18,435 nt of DNA. Source: an uncultured Caryophanales bacterium. Its GTDB lineage: Bacteria; Bacillota_I; Bacilli_A; RFN20; CAG-826. A program made the position numbers and the translations under genes. A model generated the notes under the pieces. That model saw nothing but the letters and a program-made list of their open reading frames with translations, was not told the origin of the DNA and did not search any database. Positions 8,192 to 16,060 of this stretch are shown here, one piece after another; positions within the stretch are counted from its first letter, which is position 1, and each line of letters starts with the position of its first letter. The stretch covers positions 1 to 18,435 of the forward strand of contig CAMIVH010000011.1 of assembly GCA_946401755.1 (NCBI GenBank), given 5' to 3'.

Positions 8192-8644
8192 TCATTTCTC
8201 CTCCCCTTCTATATGCACATGAACTTTGGCGATAACGCCTTTATGTAATTCCACTTTGAGGTCCCAATAACCAAGGACATCAAGTGGTCCTTTATCAATG
8301 AATTTTCTTTTGTCGATACTAATCTTGTATTGTTTTTCAAGTTCTTCGGTAACTTGCTTTAAAGAGATAGCACCGAAGAGTTTACCTTCTCTTCCTGTTT
8401 TGACTTTGAAAGGTAAGGTAATTTCATCTAAACGTTTGGCTAATACTTCAGCGTCCGCTTTTGCTTTAGCTTCGTTTTCTTTACGTTCTTCTTGTTGATT
8501 TTCTAATACTTCGACACTTTTCTTAGTGACTTGAACCGCTAATTTGCGTGGGAAGAGGAAATTGACAGCATAGCCATCACTGACTTCGATTGTTTGATCT
8601 TTTTTACCGAGTTTTTTGACATCTGCTAATAAAATGACTTTCAT
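8192..8644 (-). CDS. rplI: 50S ribosomal protein L9
   Basis: L9 is an elongated protein bound at the base of the L1 stalk of the large subunit and helps maintain reading frame. The 150-residue product starts MKVILLADVKKLGKK, has the canonical DGYAVNFLFP motif, the long central helix rich in Glu, Lys and Ala, and a C-terminal RNA-binding domain with GREGKLFGAIS. GAGGAGG nine bases before the ATG is formed by the last codons of gdpP, four bases upstream. The gdpP-rplI-dnaB order is typical of Bacilli. Confidence 0.98.
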   Translation of the reverse strand: MKVILLADVKKLGKKDQTIEVSDGYAVNFLFPRKLAVQVTKKSVEVLENQQEERKENEAKAKADAEVLAKRLDEITLPFKVKTGREGKLFGAISLKQVTEELEKQYKISIDKRKFIDKGPLDVLGYWDLKVELHKGVIAKVHVHIEGEEK

Positions 8645-8648
8645 ATCG

Positions 8649-10685
8649 TTAATCCTCCTCACTGTTCTTTGGTAAGCCCTTATTTGTGGCTTCGGTTAAT
8701 GATGATTCTAAGACCGCTAAGATAGCGTTTTTCACTTCACGTGGGTCACTGGTGTTAAAGGTGACGGCTGCGGAAGTGAAGTGACCACCACCTCCGAGTC
8801 GTTCAGCAAGTAATGAGACATTGATTGTACCATCACTACGCGCTGAGACGCGGTATTCACGGTTACTAACTTTACCCATGACGAAGGCGGCGTGTACACC
8901 TTTAAATGTTAAGCAAAGGTTAGCCGCTTTAGCGATAGTCGCATGGTCGTATAAGCGATCAGCATTCGCTGTAGCGATAACTACACCATAGAATGGAGTT
9001 TCTAAGTTAGTGGTAATATCAGTAACTTCCTTATGCTCTTCATAGTCATCTTTTAAGAAGTCATCCGCTAAGGAGTTATCAGCGCCATATTCTTTAAGAA
9101 TAGTCGCGGCTTCAAATGTTCTAATACCAGTATTTCTAGATTTGAAATAAGAAGAATCTAAGAAGATACCAGAGAGCATAATGGTGGCGTATGTACTTGG
9201 AAGTTCAATTCTTGGGTTGATAGATGAGAATCTAATAAATTCTGAGATAAGTTCACAAGTGGAAGATGCGGCTGGGTCGATGTGGTTAAAGACTGGAGAA
9301 TCAATATATTCTTCTGCACGTCTATGATGGTCGATAACAACAATCTTCGCGGCTTTATCAATGAGCTTAGGCGCCATAACCATGTTTGGAATATGGACGT
9401 CAACAACGATTAATAAAGTATTACCGGCTAACATATCTTCAGCTTCTTTAGAACTGACAATTAATTTATCTAATTCATCTTTACCAAAAGAGGATGTCAT
9501 TGCCGCTCTTGTTTTGAATTCAGTGTTCTTTAAGTCAGCAACGATACGAGAATTCTTCTTTAAACGATTACAAATAGCTTTCATACCTAAACAGGCACCA
9601 AAAGCATCCATGTCCATCATTTGATGGCCCATGATAAGAACACGATCAGAAGCATTGATTAAAGAGATAAGAGAGTCGGCTAAAACACGAGTCTTAACTC
9701 TATTACGTTTTTCTTGGGCTTCAGATTTACCACCATAGAATTTCATTTCTTGACCATAAGCTGAAACAACGACTTGGTCACCACCACGAGACATAGCGAT
9801 ATCTAAAGCATCGTTAGCAAGGTCATTTAACTTAATAACATCTGGGAAATCATGAGCAAAACCCATAGAAAGAGTTAATGGGATTTCACCACGGATAGAT
9901 TCACCACGGACCTTATCGATAATAGAGAATTTATCTTCAAGCATTTTGGTGAATGCTTCATAGTTACATAACATAGAATAACTATCATCTTTAATTCTTC
10001 TAAGAAGAATGCCATATTCTTTAGCGTAAGCAAAGATGTCGTTTTTAACTTTAGTAACAACGTCATTAAAGTCATCGTCACCACGAACAACATCATCATA
10101 GTTATCGATAGTTAAAATACCAACGACTGGAGCTTGGTCTTTGGAATAGTTATAAATGGATTCGTAATCAGTAATATCTTTGAAAATCCATAAGCCCGCT
10201 TCTTGGAGGAGCTTAACTTGATATGTTCTTGAGTTAACAACGATTTTAGCAACTTGATCACCATTAGCGATATCTCTTAATGTCGCTAGTTCTGGTTGCC
10301 ATTCAATGATATCCATATCCATGATTTCAATATGTCTAGATTTGAATAAGTCATTGGTCCATAGGACAACGTTTTGATCATCAGTAATGGCTAAACCAAT
10401 CATCGCAAAGTTATAAGCTTCTTGGACGTCACTACCAATAATTGTGGCCGCTTTTAAGTCTGTTTTTTGTCTTAAGGAAGATAACACCAAAATGATGACC
10501 CAAACAAATAAACAGTCCACCGCAATGATGATAGCCATTGTGATGGCAATATATTCTGGCTTAACTTGATTGTAGAAGTTAAAGAAGTTGTTGAAATAGA
10601 TAATGGAAAAGACAGCGCCGAGGAGTACTTCAACAGCGATGATGATAAAAGAGATGAGTTTGATAATCCTAATCGTTTTTCCCAT
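8649..10685 (-). CDS. gdpP: Cyclic-di-AMP phosphodiesterase GdpP
   Basis: GdpP is a membrane enzyme that hydrolyses cyclic-di-AMP to pApA and so controls potassium and osmolyte transport and cell-wall stress. The 678-residue protein shows two membrane segments (about 9-30 and 45-70), a PAS-like domain (85-170), a degenerate GGDEF domain (180-310, with SRGGDQ in place of the active loop), then DHH and DHHA1 domains. Metal-binding motifs are complete: GHQMMDMDA (353-361), VDV (428-430), DHH (452-454) and GGGGH (631-635). It opens the core operon. The ATG has no Shine-Dalgarno sequence, while TATAAT stands nine bases upstream, so leaderless translation is likely. Confidence 0.97.
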   Translation of the reverse strand: MGKTIRIIKLISFIIIAVEVLLGAVFSIIYFNNFFNFYNQVKPEYIAITMAIIIAVDCLFVWVIILVLSSLRQKTDLKAATIIGSDVQEAYNFAMIGLAITDDQNVVLWTNDLFKSRHIEIMDMDIIEWQPELATLRDIANGDQVAKIVVNSRTYQVKLLQEAGLWIFKDITDYESIYNYSKDQAPVVGILTIDNYDDVVRGDDDFNDVVTKVKNDIFAYAKEYGILLRRIKDDSYSMLCNYEAFTKMLEDKFSIIDKVRGESIRGEIPLTLSMGFAHDFPDVIKLNDLANDALDIAMSRGGDQVVVSAYGQEMKFYGGKSEAQEKRNRVKTRVLADSLISLINASDRVLIMGHQMMDMDAFGACLGMKAICNRLKKNSRIVADLKNTEFKTRAAMTSSFGKDELDKLIVSSKEAEDMLAGNTLLIVVDVHIPNMVMAPKLIDKAAKIVVIDHHRRAEEYIDSPVFNHIDPAASSTCELISEFIRFSSINPRIELPSTYATIMLSGIFLDSSYFKSRNTGIRTFEAATILKEYGADNSLADDFLKDDYEEHKEVTDITTNLETPFYGVVIATANADRLYDHATIAKAANLCLTFKGVHAAFVMGKVSNREYRVSARSDGTINVSLLAERLGGGGHFTSAAVTFNTSDPREVKNAILAVLESSLTEATNKGLPKNSEED

Positions 10686-10694
10686 AGTGTATAC

Positions 10695-10723
10695 ATTATA
10701 TATAATGCGTGCAAAATAATAAA
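10695..10723 (-). promoter_or_regulatory. Promoter giving a leaderless gdpP operon mRNA
   Basis: Minus-strand TTTATT (10718-10723), 17 bases, TATAAT (10695-10700), then nine bases to the gdpP ATG. Transcription starting about seven bases after the -10 box would begin within two or three bases of the start codon. A second TATAAT at 10803-10808 could give a longer leader of about 110 bases, so both remain possible. Confidence 0.5.
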
Positions 10724-10750
10724 TACGGAAAGTTGAGACATTCCCGTATT
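10718..10750. terminator. Hairpin between the epimerase gene and gdpP
   Basis: Arms AAATACGG and CCGTATTT form a stem of about eight pairs with a loop of some 14 bases. The tail is AT-rich but not a pure T run. It could end transcription from the epimerase gene or fold in a longer gdpP leader. The A/T-only palindrome followed by seven T at 10825-10853 is the other terminator candidate for the epimerase gene. Confidence 0.4.
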
Positions 10751-10863
10751 TATTAACCTCATTTTTATGTCTTTTCTCTTATTTTAAGAGGGTAGTGCTA
10801 GTATTATAAACCACTTCTGAAGAAAAAAATAATTTTTTAAAAAATATTTTATCTTGGGACCAA

Positions 10864-11925
10864 TTACGCTCCTAGTTTAGTGAAATGATAAGTAGTTTTA
10901 GAGGAGAATGTTTCACCCACTCTTAAGATGGTTGTGCCATATTCGTCAAATTCTGGATGATTAATGGCATCTGGTAGCATTTGTGTTTCTAAACAGATAT
11001 TACCACTGCCGTCTTTATAAAGTTGCATACCTGGTCTATCGGTATAGACATCAACTTTAATGCCTAATTGTGTGCCTGTTAAAGTCGCAGCTTTACCTAA
11101 GGTACCTTTAGTTATATTTAGGACATAGTTATCATCATAGTTTTTAGAACTGTCAAAAGGCTTTTCTGTTCTATAGTCAAATTGTGTGCCTTCAACTGGG
11201 CTAACTGTACCAGTAGGAATTTGATTTTGTAATGGCGTGTAGTTATCCGCATTTACTAGAAGTTTGGTATTTGCATAGTTTCTATCCTTGCTACCATTGA
11301 TATCGATAAATAAGTGGTTTGTTGGGTTACATAATGTATCCTTCGTGGTTGTTGCGCTGTATTCGATGGATAGTTCCCCCTCCTCAGTGAGAGTGTAGGT
11401 GACATACATTGTCATTTCACCTGGGTAACCATTATCTTTATCAGCGGAAACGATCTTATATTTGACGGAAGAAGCTGTTTGTTCTTCAGTTTTCCAGTTA
11501 GCGGTTGCGAATGGTCCTTGCCAACTATTACCACCACCATGGAGAGAGTTAGGTCTATCGTTTAAAGTAACGCTATATTGAGTACCATTTAACGTAAATT
11601 TGCCGTTTGCAATACGATTAGCGACACGACCAACAGTAAAACCATCTTTAGCAATTTGCTTTCCGTTGTATTCAATTTTATCGATTCTCGCCCCTTGCTC
11701 TTTGAAGTAGACTTTCAATCCACTAGCAGTTGAAAGTTGATAATTGCTGCTATATGTCTTTGAGCTTGTACTAGAACTTGAGTTCTTTTCTACACTTGAA
11801 ATAGAAGTATCAGAAGAAACGGATGGTTTCATAGAAGAAACTTCCGCTGATGAACCTTTACTGCCACAAGCAGCAGTGATAAGCGCAAAAGAAATAAGCG
11901 CTATGCGACCTAATAATTTTTTCAT
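10864..11925 (-). CDS. Lipid-anchored aldose 1-epimerase
   Basis: GalM-type mutarotase, interconverting alpha and beta anomers of sugars such as glucose, galactose or xylose. Residues 1-20 are a lipoprotein signal with lipobox ITAAC (Cys20), and 21-61 a Ser-rich spacer, so the enzyme would act outside the membrane. The catalytic domain starts near residue 62: GRVANRIANG (99-108), LHGG with His129, NPTNH with His204, DDNY with Asp265, and ETQMLPDAINHP with the catalytic Glu313. All four expected polar residues are present. GAGGA seven bases before the ATG fixes the start. It appears as a single gene between terminators. Confidence 0.93.
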   Translation of the reverse strand: MKKLLGRIALISFALITAACGSKGSSAEVSSMKPSVSSDTSISSVEKNSSSSTSSKTYSSNYQLSTASGLKVYFKEQGARIDKIEYNGKQIAKDGFTVGRVANRIANGKFTLNGTQYSVTLNDRPNSLHGGGNSWQGPFATANWKTEEQTASSVKYKIVSADKDNGYPGEMTMYVTYTLTEEGELSIEYSATTTKDTLCNPTNHLFIDINGSKDRNYANTKLLVNADNYTPLQNQIPTGTVSPVEGTQFDYRTEKPFDSSKNYDDNYVLNITKGTLGKAATLTGTQLGIKVDVYTDRPGMQLYKDGSGNICLETQMLPDAINHPEFDEYGTTILRVGETFSSKTTYHFTKLGA

Positions 11926-11972
11926 GGATAAATCCTCGTTAATAGTTTCCCACTTTGTGAGCGCGTATGCAA

Positions 11973-11999
11973 CAAAAAAGGACTACTAACGTAGCCCCT
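11973..11999 (-). terminator. Intrinsic terminator after the TrpB-like gene
   Basis: On the minus strand GGGCTAC, loop GTTA, GTAGTCC and TTTTTTG. It lies about 40 bases after the stop codon at 12039 and before the epimerase gene. Confidence 0.8.
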
Positions 12000-12038
12000 C
12001 TTTGAAAGGATGAGAATTAATATATGAAAACAACTTTT

Positions 12039-13460
12039 TTATTTTGTGTCTAAGAACATGTGAGGATACTTCTCTAGCATGAAATCCATATCCTTATCAC
12101 CACGACCACTTAAGTTAACAAGAATTGATCCACTCTTCATGTTTCTAGCGCATTTGATTGCATATGCTAAAGCATGACTTGATTCAATAGCAGGAATAAT
12201 ACCTTCTAATCTAGATAGTAAGAAGAAGGCTTCTGCGGCTTCATCATCCGTAATGGATTCATATTTAACACGACCAATATCTTTTAAGAAGGCATGTTCT
12301 GGACCAACACCTGGATAGTCTAAACCACTAGCGATACTATAGGCATCGCCTGGTGTACCATCTTCATTTTGAAGAACATATGAGTTAAAACCATGTAAGA
12401 CCATTTCTTTGCCTAAAGTCATAGTGGCACTGTTTTTACCAATTTCTTTACCAGTACCCATAGCTTCAACACCAACGATATTAACTGGTTCATCTAAGAA
12501 GGCTTCAAACATACCAATAGCGTTACTTCCACCACCGACACATGCTGTAACGATGTCTGGTAATTCGCCTGTCATTTCTAAGAATTGTTCTTTGGCTTCT
12601 CGACCAATGACTTCTTGAAAGTCTCTAACCATCAATGGATATGGATGAGGACCAACAGCACTACCAATGACATAGAAAGCATCTTTATATTCTTTCATGT
12701 ATGCTTCGAAAGCGGCATCCACTGCTTCTTTAAGTGTCTTTGTACCAAAACTAACAGGTACCACTCTAGCACCTAATACTTCAATTCGCTTAACGTTAGG
12801 AGCTTGCTTAGCCATATCGACTTCGCCCATGTAGATATCACATTTAAGACCGAAATAGGCTGCCGCCATAGCAACAGCAGAACCATGACTACCAGCACCT
12901 GTTTCAGCAATGAGTTTTTTCTTACCTAAATATTTGGCTAATAAGGCTTGGCCCATCGCGTTATTTAACTTATGAGCGCCACCATGGTTAAGATCTTCTC
13001 TTTTTAAGTAAATCTGTACACGTCCTAAGTAATTTGATAAGTTTTGGCAGTGATAGACTGGTGTTGGACGACCTTGATAGTTCTTTCTAATTTCTCTAAG
13101 TTCAGCGATGAATTTAGATGATTTAGCGATTGTTTGATAACCATAGTAGATTTCATCCATAGCTTTTTGTAATTTCGGAGGGACAAAGCTACCACCGTAA
13201 CGACCGAAGTATCCATCATCGGTCGGAAATTGTTTACGGTAATTTTTAAAATCAAAATTTATATCTTTAAGAGGAGAATCTTCAAATAGCCTTTGTCCCT
13301 TGATTCTGCGATCTAATGGCTTAGGTGCATTTTCTGGTATAAAGTACTTATGTCCTTTCAAAATAGCACCTTCGATTCTTTGCTCTTTTAAAAGAGCACG
13401 AACTCTTCTTTCGTTAATTCCCCATTTTTCACTAGCTTCTAATACGGTTATATATTTCAT
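12039..13460 (-). CDS. TrpB-family PLP enzyme with N-terminal helix-turn-helix domain
   Basis: Residues 80-465 are a tryptophan synthase beta subunit, which condenses indole with L-serine using pyridoxal phosphate. The PLP lysine is Lys164 in HKLNN, the phosphate loop is VGGGSNAIGMF (308-318), Glu186 lies in ETGAG and SGRGDKD is intact. Residues 1-50 are a separate domain resembling the excisionase/MerR-like helix-turn-helix found in many Bacillota proteins (YITVLEAS, NERRVRALL, then IPENAPKPLDRR). The first methionine after Met1 is Met101, inside the enzyme domain, so the fusion is not a mistaken start. Two usual active-site residues differ: NHTGAHK is NHGGAHK and GAGQHG is GAGSHG. No trpA or other trp gene is nearby, so the substrate is uncertain. 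AAAGGAAG precedes the ATG. Confidence 0.92.
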   Translation of the reverse strand: MKYITVLEASEKWGINERRVRALLKEQRIEGAILKGHKYFIPENAPKPLDRRIKGQRLFEDSPLKDINFDFKNYRKQFPTDDGYFGRYGGSFVPPKLQKAMDEIYYGYQTIAKSSKFIAELREIRKNYQGRPTPVYHCQNLSNYLGRVQIYLKREDLNHGGAHKLNNAMGQALLAKYLGKKKLIAETGAGSHGSAVAMAAAYFGLKCDIYMGEVDMAKQAPNVKRIEVLGARVVPVSFGTKTLKEAVDAAFEAYMKEYKDAFYVIGSAVGPHPYPLMVRDFQEVIGREAKEQFLEMTGELPDIVTACVGGGSNAIGMFEAFLDEPVNIVGVEAMGTGKEIGKNSATMTLGKEMVLHGFNSYVLQNEDGTPGDAYSIASGLDYPGVGPEHAFLKDIGRVKYESITDDEAAEAFFLLSRLEGIIPAIESSHALAYAIKCARNMKSGSILVNLSGRGDKDMDFMLEKYPHMFLDTK

Positions 13461-13499
13461 ACCTTTTACTTCCTTTCGGTATATTCTTTATGCCTATTC

Positions 13500-13527
13500 A
13501 TTATAAGGTATTAAAAATATAAGTAAA
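13500..13527 (-). promoter_or_regulatory. Promoter of the TrpB-like gene
   Basis: Minus-strand TTTACT (13522-13527), 16 bases, TATAAT (13500-13505). Predicted start near 13492, giving a leader of about 30 bases with a clear Shine-Dalgarno site. It directly abuts the T run of the upstream terminator. Confidence 0.65.
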
Positions 13528-13553
13528 TAAAAAAATCACCCAATAGAGTGATT
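13527..13553 (-). terminator. Intrinsic terminator after the C39-like gene
   Basis: Minus-strand AATCACTC, loop TATT, GGGTGATT, then seven T. It ends the CBS-alcohol dehydrogenase-protease transcription unit. Confidence 0.85.
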
Positions 13554-13578
13554 GTTTTAAGATTCATAACAAAATTAC

Positions 13579-14247
13579 TTATCTCGCGTGGAAAATTGTG
13601 TTCTTATCAAACATGCCAAAAGCGAATGCGTAATTATAGAATAATGGCATGCCTTTGTAGGCTTTGAATGATGTACGATCAACAAACTCTTTTACTTCAA
13701 TATTCTCAATATAGCCATATGGATTATAGATGGTGACTTTGTCATTAGCTAAATCAATAGCGCTTATTACTGAGAAATGAAGAGTCCATTCATTTTCATA
13801 TTTAGCCGCCCATTCAAGCGCGACTGGTTTATTATCTTTGATTGCGTCATGCACTTCTTTTAACAAAGCATCATGTTTTAAATATGAATGTTTAGCGAAC
13901 TTGTGTTCTGGAATTGATTTATTAATCTCATCTAAGAAACCTTGGGAAGTTTGAGTAGAAACCGCACTATTTCTAGCGTCTAAATCATCTTCTGTAACTT
14001 TGTTACCATAGAAGGATGAAATCATTTCAATCGTGGCATAACCACATGAAACATGTTGAGTAACCAATTCTAATCCTGTGACTTCTACTTTATCTTTATA
14101 TTTAGTATCATTTCTTAGATAAGAATAATCTGCATTTAAATTATTTGTTTTAACGGCATCAATAATTAAAGGAATACTAGCGGTTAAAACTAATGCGCCC
14201 ACTAAAGCGGACACAACAATTATTGTGACTTTGGCTTTCTTTTTCAT
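13579..14247 (-). CDS. Membrane-anchored C39-like cysteine peptidase
   Basis: The 222-residue protein has one N-terminal membrane anchor (about 8-30) without a lipobox and an exported papain-like domain. The C39 family pattern is clear: Gln64 four residues before Cys68 in QHVSCGYA, His157 in LHFSVIS, and Asn175 in YNPYG where family members usually carry Asp. This fits the Peptidase_C39_2 group; the target is unknown, and the Asn may lower or abolish activity. The ATG comes 18 bases after the alcohol dehydrogenase stop, with no Shine-Dalgarno site but TATAGT nine bases upstream. Confidence 0.85.
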   Translation of the reverse strand: MKKKAKVTIIVVSALVGALVLTASIPLIIDAVKTNNLNADYSYLRNDTKYKDKVEVTGLELVTQHVSCGYATIEMISSFYGNKVTEDDLDARNSAVSTQTSQGFLDEINKSIPEHKFAKHSYLKHDALLKEVHDAIKDNKPVALEWAAKYENEWTLHFSVISAIDLANDKVTIYNPYGYIENIEVKEFVDRTSFKAYKGMPLFYNYAFAFGMFDKNTIFHAR

Positions 14248-14256
14248 AACTGAAAT

Positions 14257-14265
14257 ACTATAGCA
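14257..14265 (-). promoter_or_regulatory. Extended -10 box directly before the C39-like gene
   Basis: Minus-strand TGCTATAGT holds an extended -10 (TGn plus TATAGT, 14257-14262) exactly nine bases before the ATG. A transcript from here would be leaderless. No convincing -35 is seen; expression as part of the upstream operon is the alternative. Confidence 0.4.
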
Positions 14266-15477
14266 TTATTTGATGAATGAACGAATGACTTTTTCACATT
14301 CTTTTTCATCCATAATTTTTGGAACTGGATAACCAGGATTACCTTCTTTTAGTGCACGCTTAATGAGTGTTGGTAAATCTTCTTCTTTAATGAAGTCAAA
14401 TTTCTCTGGTATATTCATCGCCTTATTCATTCTTCTAAGTTCAGCGATAAAGGCTTTAGCCTTTTCTTCATTACTCATATTTTCTTTAGTAATACCGATG
14501 ATATCAGCTAGTTTCGCTAATTTCTTATAAACTGAGGAACCATACCAATCTAAAACATATGGAAGAATAACAGCATTAGCTAAACCATGAGGAGTGTTAT
14601 ATAAACCACCTAAGTTATGTGCGATAGCGTGTACATAGCCCACAAATGCTCTAGTAAAGGCACTACCAGCATAGAAAGAAGCTTTAAGCATATTTTCTCT
14701 TGCTTCTATGTCTTTACCATTGTTATATGCCTTTTCTAAATTATCGTGAATTAGCTTAGTAGCATCTTCTGCATATCTAATTGTGGATTTCACATTACTC
14801 TTACCAATATAGGCTTCAACAGCATGAGTCATAGCGTCCATGCCTGTTGTGGAAGTAATGTGTGGAGGTAAGTCTACTGTTAAGGCAGGATCAAGAACTG
14901 CATACTTAGGTCTTAAGCATGGATCAGAGATAGCATTCTTTTCATGAGTTTCTGGATCAGTTACTACTGCTGCCACTGTTGTTTCAGAACCTGTGCCAGC
15001 GGTTGTAGGGACGGCGAAGAATGGAGGAAGCTTCTTACCAACTTTCAAATATCCTCTCATTTTTCTAACTGATTTCTTAGGTTTAACCACTCTTGCGGCA
15101 GCGGCTTTCGCGCAGTCCATTGGTGAACCACCACCAAAGGCAATAATACCTTCGCAGTTATTATCTAAATACATGTCTCGACAATGTTCGATATTAGGAA
15201 TTGTGGGGTTTGGTTGCACGCCATCATAAACGAAATATTCAATACCCTGTGCCTTTAATTCCTCAAATAATGGGTCTAATAAGTGGATATTCATTAAACC
15301 TTTATCAGTCACGACAAGTATTCTATTTAATCCTTTATCTTTAATATATTTAGGAAGCTTTAAAACTGCGCCTTCACCTTCTAATAGTTGAGGCTCAGAC
15401 CAATTCATAAAACACATCGCGAATTTTAAAACTTTTTGATAAATGCGATAGTAGCATTTCTTTAATGTAAAGAGCAT
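14266..15477 (-). CDS. Iron-type (group III) alcohol dehydrogenase
   Basis: NAD(P)-dependent, metal-containing alcohol dehydrogenase of the Fe-ADH family; butanol-, propanediol- or lactaldehyde-type activity is likely but the substrate cannot be read from the sequence. The nucleotide-binding signature is GGGSPMD (115-121), followed by VPTTAGTGSE (157-166). Expected metal ligands are present: Asp214 and His218 in GMDAMTHAVE, His283 in VHAIAH and His297 in NTPHG. The 403 residues include the extra 25-residue N-terminal helix common in related Bacillota enzymes. AGGAG six bases ahead supports the start. It follows CBS copy 1 by 18 bases. Its ribosome-binding site and first ten bases are repeated at 17397-17418. 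Confidence 0.95.
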   Translation of the reverse strand: MLFTLKKCYYRIYQKVLKFAMCFMNWSEPQLLEGEGAVLKLPKYIKDKGLNRILVVTDKGLMNIHLLDPLFEELKAQGIEYFVYDGVQPNPTIPNIEHCRDMYLDNNCEGIIAFGGGSPMDCAKAAAARVVKPKKSVRKMRGYLKVGKKLPPFFAVPTTAGTGSETTVAAVVTDPETHEKNAISDPCLRPKYAVLDPALTVDLPPHITSTTGMDAMTHAVEAYIGKSNVKSTIRYAEDATKLIHDNLEKAYNNGKDIEARENMLKASFYAGSAFTRAFVGYVHAIAHNLGGLYNTPHGLANAVILPYVLDWYGSSVYKKLAKLADIIGITKENMSNEEKAKAFIAELRRMNKAMNIPEKFDFIKEEDLPTLIKRALKEGNPGYPVPKIMDEKECEKVIRSFIK

Positions 15478-15897
15478 ATATATCTCCTTTGGTATTTATC
15501 CAATATTATCGATTTGTTTCTTTAAATAGATAAATACATCTCTTCTTTTAATAATACCAATGAATACTTCTCTATCATCAACAACTGGGATGAAGTTTTG
15601 AGAAAGCGCTAAAGCGTAGAGTTCATCTAAAGTCGCATCAACAGAGACAGCGTTATATGGACGATATCTTTCAATTTCTAGAATGTTAGTTTTCTCCGCT
15701 AAAGTGAGATTGAATCCACCATTCGCGTGGATGAATCTTAAGATGTCACCTTCTGATAAAGAAGTAACATAACAACCTTTTTCATCTAAAACTGGCACAA
15801 CAGTGAATTTATGATACGCAAACTTTTCAAAAGCTTGTCTGACCGTCATTGTATTATCTAAATAAAAGGTAGCCGCTTTAAGCGTGGTTATTTGTAG
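15468..15897 (-). repeat. Direct repeat unit B (CBS gene copy 1 plus start of the dehydrogenase gene)
   Basis: About 430 bp, roughly 90 percent identical by eye to unit A at 17397-17820. In minus-strand order it begins CTACAAAT, directly at the right end of the tnpB element, and ends ATGCTCTTTA in the first codons of the alcohol dehydrogenase, where similarity to unit A stops. Confidence 0.85.
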
Positions 15898-15903
15898 TGA
15901 CAT
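15496..15903 (-). CDS. CBS-pair protein, copy 1 (start supplied by the tnpB element)
   Basis: The 135-residue protein is two CBS motifs and little else; such pairs bind adenine nucleotides or S-adenosylmethionine and regulate partner proteins. Motif 1 covers about residues 5-60 (TVRQAFEKF, FTVVPVLDE, GDILRF), motif 2 about 75-132 (ATLDELYAL, FIPVVDD, GIIKRRDVF). It differs from copy 2 at about six positions in the shared 130. Its first residues differ: the native MENFNL start is gone, and ATG plus a GGAGGAGG ribosome-binding sequence come from the right end of the mobile element. The spacing of about three bases is short, so translation may be weak. No promoter of its own is seen; it probably depends on transcription through tnpB. 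The dehydrogenase gene follows after 18 bases. Confidence 0.88.
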   Translation of the reverse strand: MSLQITTLKAATFYLDNTMTVRQAFEKFAYHKFTVVPVLDEKGCYVTSLSEGDILRFIHANGGFNLTLAEKTNILEIERYRPYNAVSVDATLDELYALALSQNFIPVVDDREVFIGIIKRRDVFIYLKKQIDNIG

Positions 15904-16060
15904 CCTCCTCCACTTATAGAAGATGGGGGCTTCCCACTCAAGAACTCTAATGAATTCAGTATCAATGGGCTATCCCCGAGAGTCCCTCGGTTAAGGATAT
16001 TTTATCATAAGATATCCGAACTTGTTTAGATTAAGATTAATTAGAAGGATTAAGGATCAT
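15878..16060 (-). ncRNA. Predicted omega-RNA (right-end RNA) of TnpB
   Basis: TnpB nucleases use an RNA made from the end of the tnpB message and the right end of the element, with the guide lying just outside it. After the tnpB stop, the minus strand can fold into a stem of GGATAT with ATATCC (15995-16017), a CCGAG-GGACT-CTCGG hairpin (15976-15990), and the right-end hairpin (15907-15929). The guide would start near 15897 with CTACAAAT. The 5' boundary is not visible; the RNA probably extends into the tnpB coding region. Confidence 0.6.

Noticed and set aside
8192..8194. Possible TGA-as-tryptophan code, given the low GC
   Set aside because: rplI and rlmH end at TGA at the right length, and conserved tryptophans are TGG, so the standard bacterial code applies.
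10686..10863. A c-di-AMP riboswitch before gdpP
   Set aside because: The region is short and AT-rich, with one simple stem and small hairpins. I could not find the conserved blocks of the ydaO class.
11744..11989. Plus-strand 81-codon frame opposite the epimerase signal peptide
   Set aside because: Its acidic, low-complexity sequence is the mirror of the Ser-rich linker, and it lacks a promoter and a ribosome-binding site.
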